From positions 1 to 10,801 of the forward strand of contig CAXGOB010000117.1 of the NCBI GenBank assembly GCA_964011275.1: 10,801 bases of DNA. Direction: 5' to 3'. A model generated the notes under the pieces. It was not told the DNA's origin. It did not search any database and saw nothing but the letters and a program-made list of their open reading frames with translations. The translations under genes were made by a program, and so were the position numbers. Origin of the DNA: UBA7328 sp002471345. GTDB taxonomy: Bacteria > Bacteroidota > Bacteroidia > Chitinophagales > Saprospiraceae. Below are positions 1 to 7,850 of this stretch, one piece after another. Position 1 is the stretch's first letter; every line of letters starts with the position of its first letter.

Positions 1-605
1 TCTGCATCAGTAGTCCCTAAACCTGAAGGTCTTATTATCGAAGAAGTCTCTGCTTCCAATTTTGAATCTGACAAAATATTAGGAAGATCAGAAGGTGAAC
101 TACCTGAAAACTCAGTACCTACATCTTTTGTATTAGCAGAAGAACCACTAGGAGCAAAATTCCATGTTCCTTGAGATCCTAGATCCGGCAGTATACCTTG
201 ATAAATATCAACGGAGGTAGAACCTCCAGAATGAGGTTGACAAGGGTCTGTAGTAGCTGTGGAACTACATGATTCGTTTACATAAAAGTGAGTCCCTGTG
301 CTGATGCCTGCACCTGATCCGGTCAACCCTACTTTACCACTGGACACATCTGATTGTGTAATTATGCCCGGTATAGAAAAGGTATAGCACTTATCAGGAT
401 GTGCATCCCAAGCTATTAATATAGAACCATCGCACTCAACTGCCACTGAGATTTGCTGAATACTATCTAATCCTCCTGGGCACTTCTGTGCCATGAGAGA
501 TGGCATAAAGAAAATGCCAGATATAAGCAAAAGTAGTGCACATCTCACATGGAGACGTGCACTTACATCTGTTCTTGGGATCAAAAAACAAAAATAGGTT
601 CTCAT
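1..605 (-). CDS. Secreted protein of unknown function, N-terminal part (C-terminus beyond window)
   Basis: The minus-strand frame is open from an ATG at 605-603 to the left edge, giving 201 full codons with no stop. An in-frame TAG lies 15 bases upstream of the ATG. The protein begins with a Sec signal peptide: a hydrophobic core ALLLLISGIFFM is followed by a likely cleavage site at SLMA|QKC. The ATG start puts about 20 extra residues (MRTYFCFLIPRTDV...) before this core. A GTG at 548-546 would give the more usual MRCALLLLISG start, so the start is uncertain. The mature part is rich in Ser, Thr, Gly and Cys, as expected of an exported protein. A stretch near residues 51-70 (VECDGSILIAWDAHPDKCY) reads vaguely like a beta-sandwich strand pattern, but I recognise no family. 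It may be another T9SS cargo, but the C-terminal end that would show this is outside the window. It lies downstream of the giant surface protein gene in the same direction, separated from it by a terminator and with its own promoter. Confidence 0.75.
   Translation of the reverse strand, partial: MRTYFCFLIPRTDVSARLHVRCALLLLISGIFFMPSLMAQKCPGGLDSIQQISVAVECDGSILIAWDAHPDKCYTFSIPGIITQSDVSSGKVGLTGSGAGISTGTHFYVNESCSSTATTDPCQPHSGGSTSVDIYQGILPDLGSQGTWNFAPSGSSANTKDVGTEFSGSSPSDLPNILSDSKLEAETSSIIRPSGLGTTDA
589..596 (-). promoter_or_regulatory. Possible alternative -7 element for the GTG start at 548
   Basis: On the minus strand this reads TATTTTTG, a full match to the Bacteroidota -7 consensus TAnnTTTG. 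It lies inside the frame as read from the ATG at 605, about 40 bases upstream of the GTG at 548. If used, it would support the shorter protein. No TTG was found at the usual distance upstream (the nearest are 14 and 29 bases away), so the match may be chance in AT-rich DNA. Confidence 0.2.
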
Positions 606-696
606 AGAAACAAGGTTCTATTATCCAAACAGGATATAGTAAATAAATCTTTATCGTCTTATTTAGTAAGTGTACTTGGTAAGTGTAAAATTTGTG

Positions 697-721
697 GAAC
701 AGCCTTTCTCACGAGCTGTTC
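697..721 (-). other. Hairpin in the leader of the left-edge gene
   Basis: GAACAGC at 697-703 and GCTGTTC at 715-721 form a perfect 7-bp stem with an 11-base loop. It falls between the predicted promoter (772-804) and the start codon of the left-edge gene, so it would be in the untranslated leader. No T-run follows it, so it does not look like a terminator. A role in leader RNA structure is possible but unproven. Confidence 0.35.
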
Positions 722-771
722 AAGCCTTTGGTTTCTATCTAATTTCTAGGAAGGAATTTCTTAATACATTG

Positions 772-804
772 CAAATATATCTAATATGTTATTTGCTGAC
801 CAAA
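772..804 (-). promoter_or_regulatory. Bacteroidota-type promoter of the left-edge secreted protein gene
   Basis: On the minus strand TTTG (804-801) is followed after 21 bases by TATATTTG (779-772). These match the -33 TTTG and -7 TAnnTTTG elements known for the primary sigma factor of Bacteroidota, at a plausible spacing. Transcription would start near 765, giving a leader of about 160 bases to the ATG at 605. The extended -7 sequence ATATTTGCAAT is also present upstream of the 194-residue protein gene (8457-8468 region), which strengthens the call. Confidence 0.6.
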
Positions 805-837
805 TTAAAGTGAATATATTTTCACATTTCACTTTAA
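805..837. promoter_or_regulatory. Perfect 10-bp inverted repeat next to the promoter; candidate operator
   Basis: TTAAAGTGAA (805-814) and TTCACTTTAA (828-837) are exact inverted copies separated by 13 bases. The repeat begins at the base next to the TTTG element of the promoter at 772-804, the position of an activator site or an upstream operator. It is AT-rich with no U-tract, so it is unlikely to be a terminator. The regulator is unknown. Confidence 0.45.
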
Positions 838-859
838 CATATATATGAAGGAAGATTAC

Positions 860-875
860 TGCCAGTGAATTGGCA
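860..875. repeat. Short inverted repeat TGCCA-N6-TGGCA
   Basis: TGCCA at 860-864 and TGGCA at 871-875 are inverted copies with a 6-base spacer, between the terminator of the giant gene and the promoter region of the left-edge gene. The same half-sites occur at 8584-8588 and 8601-8605 with a 12-base spacer. With only five bases per half-site this may be chance. Confidence 0.2.
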
Positions 876-912
876 TGGATAGAGCAAAGAAAGGCACATT
901 CATGTAGTACAA

Positions 913-946
913 TAAAAAAGGGCCCGATCATAAATGATCGAGCCCC
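913..946 (-). terminator. Rho-independent terminator of the giant surface protein gene
   Basis: Read on the minus strand, GGGCTCGATCA (945-935) pairs with TGATCGGGCCC (930-920) around a four-base loop. The 11-bp stem has one G-U pair, and a run of T follows at 919-914. The stem starts about 40 bases after the stop codon at 985. It is the most GC-rich structure in the surrounding AT-rich DNA and separates the giant gene from the left-edge gene. Confidence 0.88.
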
Positions 947-984
947 GTGTCTATTTAGAAGACTGAAATTTGATAAATCAAATC

Positions 985-3900
985 TTAGTCAATCAAAATC
1001 ATCTTTCTAGTAGCAGTGAAATCACCACTCTCTAGTTGATAGTAAAGTACACCTGAAGTACCAAGCTCAGACTTAGTAAGAGAAACCTCGTTATAACCTC
1101 TATCGAAGTTACCCGCTTCTACTCTTACAGTCTTACCTGTTACGTCAAATACTGTCAATGTAGCTGGACCAGCTTCTCCAAGGTTGAATCCGATTGTAGT
1201 CGCATTCTGGAATGGATTAGGGCTGTTCTGCATTAATTCAAATGCAGCACCAACTGTACTTCCTTCTTCTGTATTAAATACTAATGTAGTATTGAATCTC
1301 TCAAGCTCACTGTTGTAAGCTCTTGCATCAGTAATGCTAGAAGTCATAGAGATAGCATTGCTTAATCTAGTGTCAGTTAAAGCTCTAAATTCTAGTGTGA
1401 ATAACTCATCACCAGTAGATACAGCTTCTACACTTGTCCAAGCAGCAGTCAATTGACCATCAAATACAGCTACATTCTCCTTACTCATCTCTAGTGCTCC
1501 ACTAATTGCATTAGTGAACTCAAGACCAGCAGTGTTTAATGTGAACTGGAATGCATTCATTCCGTTGAAGTCATTACTATTGAAGCTTACGCTTACAATC
1601 TCACCAGCATTAACCAGTTGATCATTAGCAGCAAATGCTACATTAGTGTTACTTCTAGAATCAGTCATCAATCTGTTAGCGATAGCGTTTCCACTTACAT
1701 CACCTACTTTGATTGCAATGAAATCATTGTCAGAATCAGCAGTTAAGAAATCAACATTGATAGCTTCCTGGAATGTAGGGAAAGGATTGAACTCATCCTC
1801 GAAAGTCTGAGCACCATCTCCAAATCTCCAAGATGTATTGTTAGTGAATTCATTAGTGATTCCAAGAATTACTTTTCTAAGATCTACTAAATCAATAGCA
1901 CTTACGTTAGCATCATTATTGATATCTGCAGCAATTACTTTGAATGGAGAATCTAATTGATCCAATCCAAGAATATGCTTCTGGATTAATACAAGATCAA
2001 GAGTACTCACACCATTAAGGTGATTATCATTCTTAGCAGCTTCAAGAGCATAGTTAAGACCCATTACATTGTTATCAAATGCATATTGTCCATCTACACC
2101 TGTCATCATAGACTTTTCGCCCATGAATACTTCAGCAAGTTCTACAGCGTCATTGTCCTCAGTAAATAAATTACCAACTAGACTAGCTCCACTGTTGTCA
2201 CTATCACAGTATCCATTGCTATCAACAATTCTTAAAGTTACTTCGCAGAAAGAGTAGTTTCCTTCTCCATCTACAGCCCAAACTCTAAATTCTACACTTG
2301 CAGCAGTATTGCCATCAAGATCAGAACAATCGAAAGTTACGTTAGAAGATAAAGTACCAGTATCAGTATCATCAGTAGGATTACCATCCTCATCAAGTAA
2401 GAACCAAACTGCTACTTCCTCTCCATCACAATCATATGCTTTACCGTAATCACCAGCCCATACTTCAGCTTCTCCATTAGTGCTCATAGCATTAGTGCTA
2501 AGATCTTGGTAGCAAAGTAATACTGGAGCTTTATCATCGATGAATGTAACAGTAGTTACTGCTTCAGCAACATTATTACATCCGTCAGTTACTCTCCACT
2601 TCAAAGTAACTACATCACCAGCTTCACCTGTTACAGTTACTGTATGGCTAGAGTAATCACCTTCATTACTTGGTACTTCTCCTTCATCATTTCCTCCATT
2701 ACTGCTGCCAGTAGGATAAACGATTTTTCCACTTCCACTTCCTGCTTCTACAGTAACTGTCCAGTCAAGCTCTGCTCCATCTACTAGATCACCACCACAG
2801 AAATCTTCTGCTGTAGCTGTTACATCGATAGATCCTTCACAAGCTTCAGATTCTCCATCAGCATCAGGCTTATTACCAGCACCAACACCAACTTCTACAT
2901 TCTCTCCAGTAATTACTGGAGGTGTATCATCTACAACTTTAATCTCTTGTGTAAATGTATAGTATCCATCGACATCAACATCACTACCAAACTGGAAGTA
3001 TTCATCATCCTCACATATGTTCTTAATGAACCATGAATTATCTACCTCATCAGAATTTGGATCCTTTGGATCATAAGTACACCAATCAATAACTACCCAA
3101 TGTCTTAGGATCTTATAGCATACACCGTCATTGAAAGTAAACTCTTCATCCGTAGAAGTCATACCCACTAATCCACATGTAGGATCAGTCCATGTAGGCT
3201 CATTCGTTCCACCTATAGTACATTCGAATGCATCATCCATTGTACACTTGAACAAATTAACTGCTGCAGTACTACCTCTATATACAGCATAATCAGTATA
3301 AGTATAACGATTACACTCACCATGAGTGTTATTATCGTAGATAATAATTTCAGTCGTAGGTATATCTCTCTCAGTTAAAGTTTCACCAGTATTATGTAAT
3401 GGCCACTTAATGGTTTTAGGATCAAATTGAGTATCACTCAATTCATCATCTGTAATAGTTAAAATCTGCACACACTGTACTCCTGAAATATTATCAGTCC
3501 ATGTACGAGTGATAGTACCTTTATAGCATAATGCATCAAGATTTTCTTCATCTTCCCATGTAAGATCTACCTCACCACATACAGCATATGCGTGTGGATA
3601 ACCTGTCCAATCAGGATGAATAGAATCACCACAGTCCAAAGGTACATCCTCACATACTATTACTGGAGGTATTTTGTTTTCTACAGTAACTGTAGACCAA
3701 CACCATGAGTAGTATCCTGTAGCGGTATTGTAAGCAAATAATACAAGATCAACAGATTCTTGATCATCACAATCCAACTCGACTGCAGTGCTGCTTAAGC
3801 CAACCTGGGCCATTGCTGTTGCAATACCAGTAGATAAATCTAGATTTGCCTCATCGTCTTGCTGAGCTTTTAAAGCTATAAATGATGATCTGTAGTCAAT

Positions 3901-6078
3901 ATCAGATTTTCTTCCAATCCAGTAGGATAATTCTCCAGAACATCCTGCACGAGAACCTGCATTAAGCATGTCAGGTGTAACTTTAGCAGTTCCACCACCT
4001 TCAGCAGTACCTGTAAGCGTAACATTCAGCTCATCAGTACAAACCATTGCAGGAGGATATTTATCTATTACTGTTACATTAAGAGTTGTCTGAGCTGTAT
4101 TTCCACAGTCATCAGTAAGTGTATATGTCACAGTACTCATTCCAAGTGGGAAAGAGAATGAACTTCCTACAGAAGTTGACTTAGAACCAACTTTCACAGA
4201 AATAGAAACATAATCATTACTACATCTATCAAAATATCCAGGAGATGGTATAGTCATAGCAAATTTACATGACCATGGATCATCAGCTTTTGCTTCAACA
4301 GGAGCCATAGTAAATGTCTTATCAATTACATCATCTACAACGTGGATAGTCTGTACGAACTCCTGTGTAGAACCATTACACCAGTCGATAGCATTCCAAG
4401 TTCTAAGAACTTTATACTCACCAACACATAGTACTACTTTATGATCCCAGTAAGATACTACGACATTACAGAGATTAGGATTAATTGGAACAGCCAAACT
4501 ATCAACAGTATAATGAGCTGGTGTTACACCTGAAGTGTTATTCGACTTCTCTAGAGCTGATAACTTACTCTTCAGCCATTTATCTTCGCGCTCACGTGCC
4601 AATAAGTAAGGCATTGCACGCTTGACACCATAATTATTATAGTCAGCATTCGCAACTACCTTGTCACACATAGTTTCATTAGCAAAACCTGTTAATCCCA
4701 AGTCAGAAGGAGGACTCATATATTGCGATTCAAACAGAGGTCCTAAGTCTACAGCAGCTTCACCTTTTGTTACAATTCCTTTTCCACAACTAGCATAATA
4801 CTCTGCGATAGCTGTAGGTGATAAATCATCACCAATGAGGTTACACTGTAAAGTGACCACCCGTTCAGGCCAATTTACCTCTGTAGCCATACCCATAACA
4901 GTCATAGCTTGTACTACCACTGTATCACTAGGACCAGCATAAGAATCTATCTTACTATGAGGATGATGGATCGTGAAATCTCTAATATGCACTATATCAT
5001 CACATAAATCACCTGATACTCTATCCATTTTAGTTACTGTATAGCTTATACAGTTATCTGCCATTTCATTTAAAACAAACTCTATACTATCAGTAGATCT
5101 TGGGAATTCCACACCGAAGGCATTATCATTTGCTACATAATCACGGTCTGCACCTCTTGAGTAATCAGTATAATCCTCACATTGCGTATCCGTTTTCGTA
5201 CCACCTGTGACTACATGAGTATTCTTGTATTCAAAGTTGATATCACCCCAGCACCAGTTGCTACAATCAGGATTGTATGCATGGTAAGTGTATGATGAAG
5301 TAGCATCAGCACCTAATGGTATCTTAGTACCAGACCCAGTCATTGTAACAGCTGCAGCATCTGCAGAAGCAATCACTGCTCCAGGATACCATTGCAATGG
5401 AGTTTCATGACTGAACTCGTTAAACCTATCCACATGCGTAGTGTCAAACTTCATACAGAAAATTGTATCCGTTGACATAATTGTGAAAGAGGTGTCTTTG
5501 ATAGTAGTGATTCCTGCTGAGCAAGAAATACTTAACTTACTAGCATCTGCAGCAAGTTCAACGACTACAAGGCCATTTGACATTGTATCTTGTGGTCCAG
5601 TAAAAGTAGTACAAGTAAAGCCATCACCTGCAGCTAATGCGTATGCATCATTGTCAATGTTAGCACCTTGAGCAGCACTTACAGCACTTGATATAGAACC
5701 ATTTAATACATACATTGTATCAGTAGTACCACATTTCTTAATCCACCCTTCTATAGGTGCAGAAGTATAAGATTTTACAAAAGTATCTCTTGTAATGGAT
5801 ACACTATCGACTTCGATAGCGCAGTCACAGTCCCCTGTAGTCCCATCACCAACAGATACTAATGTAGTACCATCGGCATCTTTGATGTAAAGACATGATG
5901 GTTTCCATGAATTGACCAATAAACTATCAAAAGCGAAATCGCAATTATCACCAAGGGTGATGTTGACTTCGTCCTGACAATCAGCTGATCCTGCTGCTAC
6001 TTGTGCGCTTAGACCAGCTGTAATGAACAACCCAAATACCATCGAAAATAGAAAAGAAGTAAACTTCGATCTTTTCAT
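985..6078 (-). CDS. Giant secreted multi-module surface protein with HYR-like repeats, dockerin-like segment and T9SS type A sorting domain
   Basis: This 1697-residue protein is probably exported by Sec, then across the outer membrane by T9SS, and attached to or released from the cell surface. Residues 1-26 are a signal peptide (core FLFSMVFGLFITAGLSAQ). One repeated pattern starts CxDExNxTL (34-42 and 680-688) and ends in NWCWGDINFEYK or SWCWSTVTVENK (274-285, 791-802); a third, more diverged copy spans about 1189-1285. A second pattern, (Y/C)YK..RTW..IDWC followed by a Q.I.VVDD strand, occurs at 554-583, 851-878 and 987-1051. HYR-like junctions such as DKYPPAMVC lie at 672-680, 802-809, 1051-1056 and 1182-1189. 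Residues 1297-1346 resemble a carboxypeptidase-regulatory-like fold. A dockerin-like pair follows at 1347-1408; its second calcium loop keeps D1385, N1387, D1389 and D1396, while the first is degenerate. A cohesin-like beta domain covers about 1482-1600, and the T9SS sorting domain 1613-1697 (QNSPNPF, TLTVFDVTGKTV, C-terminal KMILID). No catalytic domain was recognised, so adhesion or a structural role is the likely inference. Transcription ends at the terminator at 913-946; I see no clear promoter. Confidence 0.92.
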   Translation of the reverse strand: MKRSKFTSFLFSMVFGLFITAGLSAQVAAGSADCQDEVNITLGDNCDFAFDSLLVNSWKPSCLYIKDADGTTLVSVGDGTTGDCDCAIEVDSVSITRDTFVKSYTSAPIEGWIKKCGTTDTMYVLNGSISSAVSAAQGANIDNDAYALAAGDGFTCTTFTGPQDTMSNGLVVVELAADASKLSISCSAGITTIKDTSFTIMSTDTIFCMKFDTTHVDRFNEFSHETPLQWYPGAVIASADAAAVTMTGSGTKIPLGADATSSYTYHAYNPDCSNWCWGDINFEYKNTHVVTGGTKTDTQCEDYTDYSRGADRDYVANDNAFGVEFPRSTDSIEFVLNEMADNCISYTVTKMDRVSGDLCDDIVHIRDFTIHHPHSKIDSYAGPSDTVVVQAMTVMGMATEVNWPERVVTLQCNLIGDDLSPTAIAEYYASCGKGIVTKGEAAVDLGPLFESQYMSPPSDLGLTGFANETMCDKVVANADYNNYGVKRAMPYLLAREREDKWLKSKLSALEKSNNTSGVTPAHYTVDSLAVPINPNLCNVVVSYWDHKVVLCVGEYKVLRTWNAIDWCNGSTQEFVQTIHVVDDVIDKTFTMAPVEAKADDPWSCKFAMTIPSPGYFDRCSNDYVSISVKVGSKSTSVGSSFSFPLGMSTVTYTLTDDCGNTAQTTLNVTVIDKYPPAMVCTDELNVTLTGTAEGGGTAKVTPDMLNAGSRAGCSGELSYWIGRKSDIDYRSSFIALKAQQDDEANLDLSTGIATAMAQVGLSSTAVELDCDDQESVDLVLFAYNTATGYYSWCWSTVTVENKIPPVIVCEDVPLDCGDSIHPDWTGYPHAYAVCGEVDLTWEDEENLDALCYKGTITRTWTDNISGVQCVQILTITDDELSDTQFDPKTIKWPLHNTGETLTERDIPTTEIIIYDNNTHGECNRYTYTDYAVYRGSTAAVNLFKCTMDDAFECTIGGTNEPTWTDPTCGLVGMTSTDEEFTFNDGVCYKILRHWVVIDWCTYDPKDPNSDEVDNSWFIKNICEDDEYFQFGSDVDVDGYYTFTQEIKVVDDTPPVITGENVEVGVGAGNKPDADGESEACEGSIDVTATAEDFCGGDLVDGAELDWTVTVEAGSGSGKIVYPTGSSNGGNDEGEVPSNEGDYSSHTVTVTGEAGDVVTLKWRVTDGCNNVAEAVTTVTFIDDKAPVLLCYQDLSTNAMSTNGEAEVWAGDYGKAYDCDGEEVAVWFLLDEDGNPTDDTDTGTLSSNVTFDCSDLDGNTAASVEFRVWAVDGEGNYSFCEVTLRIVDSNGYCDSDNSGASLVGNLFTEDNDAVELAEVFMGEKSMMTGVDGQYAFDNNVMGLNYALEAAKNDNHLNGVSTLDLVLIQKHILGLDQLDSPFKVIAADINNDANVSAIDLVDLRKVILGITNEFTNNTSWRFGDGAQTFEDEFNPFPTFQEAINVDFLTADSDNDFIAIKVGDVSGNAIANRLMTDSRSNTNVAFAANDQLVNAGEIVSVSFNSNDFNGMNAFQFTLNTAGLEFTNAISGALEMSKENVAVFDGQLTAAWTSVEAVSTGDELFTLEFRALTDTRLSNAISMTSSITDARAYNSELERFNTTLVFNTEEGSTVGAAFELMQNSPNPFQNATTIGFNLGEAGPATLTVFDVTGKTVRVEAGNFDRGYNEVSLTKSELGTSGVLYYQLESGDFTATRKMILID

Positions 6079-6891
6079 GAGATTGAATTTTGGTTAAAAA
6101 GTTTAAATAAAAAAGTTTTGAAAAATATTAGATTGGAAGTATAGATCATCTGCACTCTGAATAGAGCTGCTGATAGTCGATTACAAAGGGAACTTGTTGA
6201 TTATCAGGAAAATTGATTTCGTCTGATATCAACAGTCTTGTTCTTTAAGTACTGAAGAATTTCATTCCATTAACAGGGATCAGATATAGTGAGAAGTGTG
6301 TTGATTGTTGATTACTTAGGAAAAAAGAACAGACTACTTAGGGGGTACTTCTTACTTTTTTCGTCACACCGAGATCTAATCAAAAATGCATGCTACGTTT
6401 AGCCGTACACATAAAATTTTGGAAACCACTTTTGGTTTCAAATCTTGACTATTAGGGATGAAAATAATCTGGAAACAATCTAAGTATAGACCAACTCGAA
6501 TGAGTCGGGGTGAATGATTTCGTCTATTAGTACAATTATACTAGATTATCAGTTCCCAGGTATTTCGTTTTTTCCTAATACAGTTGAATATAGCTTTACT
6601 ACGTTCGGGTGTAAATATAGCACTTCGCTCTACCCACACGATATACCACAAAGGGTATTTTTAATATATGTATTTATTTTAATGTATAAATCACTAATAA
6701 TCTTTATGTTATCAGTATCAAATATTTAGAAAAGACAGCATAATCGATGAAAAAACTTTGATTTAGGTATAAACCCTAGCAGATTAAAGACGATCACATC
6801 TCCCATTTCAATGTTCTTAGGATGATGTATAATTAAGAACCCTAATACGTGATTCAATCTTTCAGACAATGTAAATATCAGCTATAGTACT
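6079..6891. other. Gene-poor intergenic region (about 0.8 kb) between era and the giant gene
   Basis: No coding region is convincing here. One plus-strand frame at 6514-6729 is open for 71 codons but has the composition of translated AT-rich non-coding DNA. The region must hold the promoter and leader of the giant gene, but I found no TAnnTTTG on the minus strand. Several hairpins are visible: 6422-6439, 6491-6508 (7-bp stem with a G-U pair on the minus strand) and 6813-6840 (GTTCTTA/TAAGAAC, 14-base loop). A stretch at 6321-6358 has AAGAA/TTCTT flanked by A- and T-runs and might be a weak terminator. None is strong enough to place the end of the era transcript. Confidence 0.55.
6422..6439. 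other. Hairpin GAAACCA-N4-TGGTTTC
   Basis: A perfect 7-bp stem with a four-base loop lies in the gap downstream of era and upstream of the giant gene. The flanks are AAAATTTT on the left and AAATCTTGA on the right. On the minus strand the stem is followed by CAAAATTTTA, a poor U-tract, so it is at best a weak terminator for era read-through. It could also be a fold in a leader RNA. Confidence 0.3.
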
Positions 6892-7779
6892 CTAATATCC
6901 AAAGTGTTTCAATAACCTATCATCATCTCTCCAATTCTCTTTCACTTTTACTCTGAGTTCTAAAAACACTTTCTCCTCTAAAAATATCTCTATACTCTTT
7001 CTTGCTTCGGTACCAAGTCTTTTAATCATAGATCCATTCTTTCCAATAAGAATAGATTTTTGGGACTTTCGCGAAACATATATATCAGCAGCAATTCGAA
7101 TAATCTTTCCACTTCGAGCTTCTCCTTCTTTAAAACTTTCTACAATGACCTCGCATGAATAAGGAATTTCTTGGTGGTAGAGCTCTAAGATCTTCTCTCT
7201 TACTATTTCTGAAACAAAAAACCGCTCAGATTTATCTGTCAATTGATCTTTGGGATAAAAAGGAGGACTTTCTGGGATAAGATTAAATATCTCTTTAAGA
7301 ATATGTTCGGTTCCTTTCTTTTCCAATGCAGAGATTGAGAAGATCTTAGAATTGGGCACCATACTTTTCCAATAGTCAATTGCTTGTTCGACTTTCTTCT
7401 GATCACTGACATCCACCTTATTTATGAGAATAAACAGTGGCACTTCTAATTCTATTAATCTCTTGCGCAGTTTTTCATCGAGCTCTTGAGGTTCTAGAAT
7501 ATCAGCCATATATATCATCACATCTGCATCCTCAAAAGTGGAAAATGCATAATGATTCATAGCTTCCTGCATTTTATAATGAGGATCTTGAATAATACCA
7601 GGCGTATCACTGAATACAATCTGATGATCATCATCATTCCAAATACCAATAATCCGATGTCTGGTAGTCTGTGGCTTATTGGTAATAATAGACATTCGTT
7701 CTCCCAGAAGCGCATTCATGAGCGTTGACTTTCCGACATTAGGATTACCTATGATATTTACGAATCCTGATTTATGCAT
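6892..7779 (-). CDS. era: GTPase Era, ribosome assembly factor
   Basis: Era is a GTP-binding protein that binds the 3' end of 16S rRNA and helps mature the 30S ribosomal subunit. All the expected motifs are present: G1 GNPNVGKST (11-19), switch I with TTRHRIIGI (38-46), G3 DTPG (58-61), G4 NKVD (120-123) and G5 SAL (150-152). The linker REKILELYHQEIPYS (194-208) matches the Era pattern before the KH domain. The C-terminal type II KH domain covers about 209-290 with its RNA-binding loop GKNG at 246-249. The 295-residue length is normal, and the ATG at 7779 places G1 at the usual distance from the N-terminus. The gene begins 66 bases after the stop of the 194-residue protein gene in the same direction, and I see no promoter in the gap, so the two are probably co-transcribed. 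Confidence 0.97.
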   Translation of the reverse strand: MHKSGFVNIIGNPNVGKSTLMNALLGERMSIITNKPQTTRHRIIGIWNDDDHQIVFSDTPGIIQDPHYKMQEAMNHYAFSTFEDADVMIYMADILEPQELDEKLRKRLIELEVPLFILINKVDVSDQKKVEQAIDYWKSMVPNSKIFSISALEKKGTEHILKEIFNLIPESPPFYPKDQLTDKSERFFVSEIVREKILELYHQEIPYSCEVIVESFKEGEARSGKIIRIAADIYVSRKSQKSILIGKNGSMIKRLGTEARKSIEIFLEEKVFLELRVKVKENWRDDDRLLKHFGY

Positions 7780-7833
7780 GGTCTATTTAAATTAATTGAT
7801 GATTGAGCATGACTCAAATTCCTTCGTTCTACA

Positions 7834-7850
7834 ATTAGTAGAATACTAAT
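7834..7850 (-). other. Hairpin over the stop codon of the 194-residue protein gene
   Basis: ATTAGTA (7834-7840) and TACTAAT (7844-7850) form a perfect 7-bp stem with a three-base loop that includes the TAG stop at 7848-7846. It is AT-rich and no T-run follows on the minus strand, so full termination before era is unlikely. Partial attenuation or mRNA 3'-end protection is conceivable. A second short repeat, TTGAG-N5-CTCAA, lies at 7803-7817 before era. Confidence 0.3.

Noticed and set aside
549..749. 66-codon plus-strand open frame over the start of the left-edge gene
   Set aside because: It lies opposite the signal-peptide frame and promoter of the minus-strand gene, shows no recognisable protein features, and has no promoter of its own.
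2069..2257. Plus-strand open frame inside the giant gene
   Set aside because: Antisense shadow of a well-supported coding region with clear domains; low-complexity Ser-rich translation.
5441..5671. Plus-strand open frame inside the giant gene
   Set aside because: Antisense shadow of the N-terminal part of the giant gene.
985..6078. Cellulosome component
   Set aside because: There is a dockerin-like segment, but no glycoside hydrolase or carbohydrate-binding domain is visible. The T9SS domain and HYR-like repeats fit a general surface protein of Bacteroidota.
6510..6660. Possible rRNA or tRNA fragment (CTATTAGTAC, GGGTAGAGC on the minus strand)
   Set aside because: Only isolated short matches; no cloverleaf, no extended similarity to 5S, 16S or 23S rRNA.
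6514..6729. 71-codon plus-strand open frame in the intergenic gap
   Set aside because: Rich in Ile, Phe, Ser and Tyr as expected for translated AT-rich non-coding DNA; no promoter or ribosome binding site and no family resemblance.
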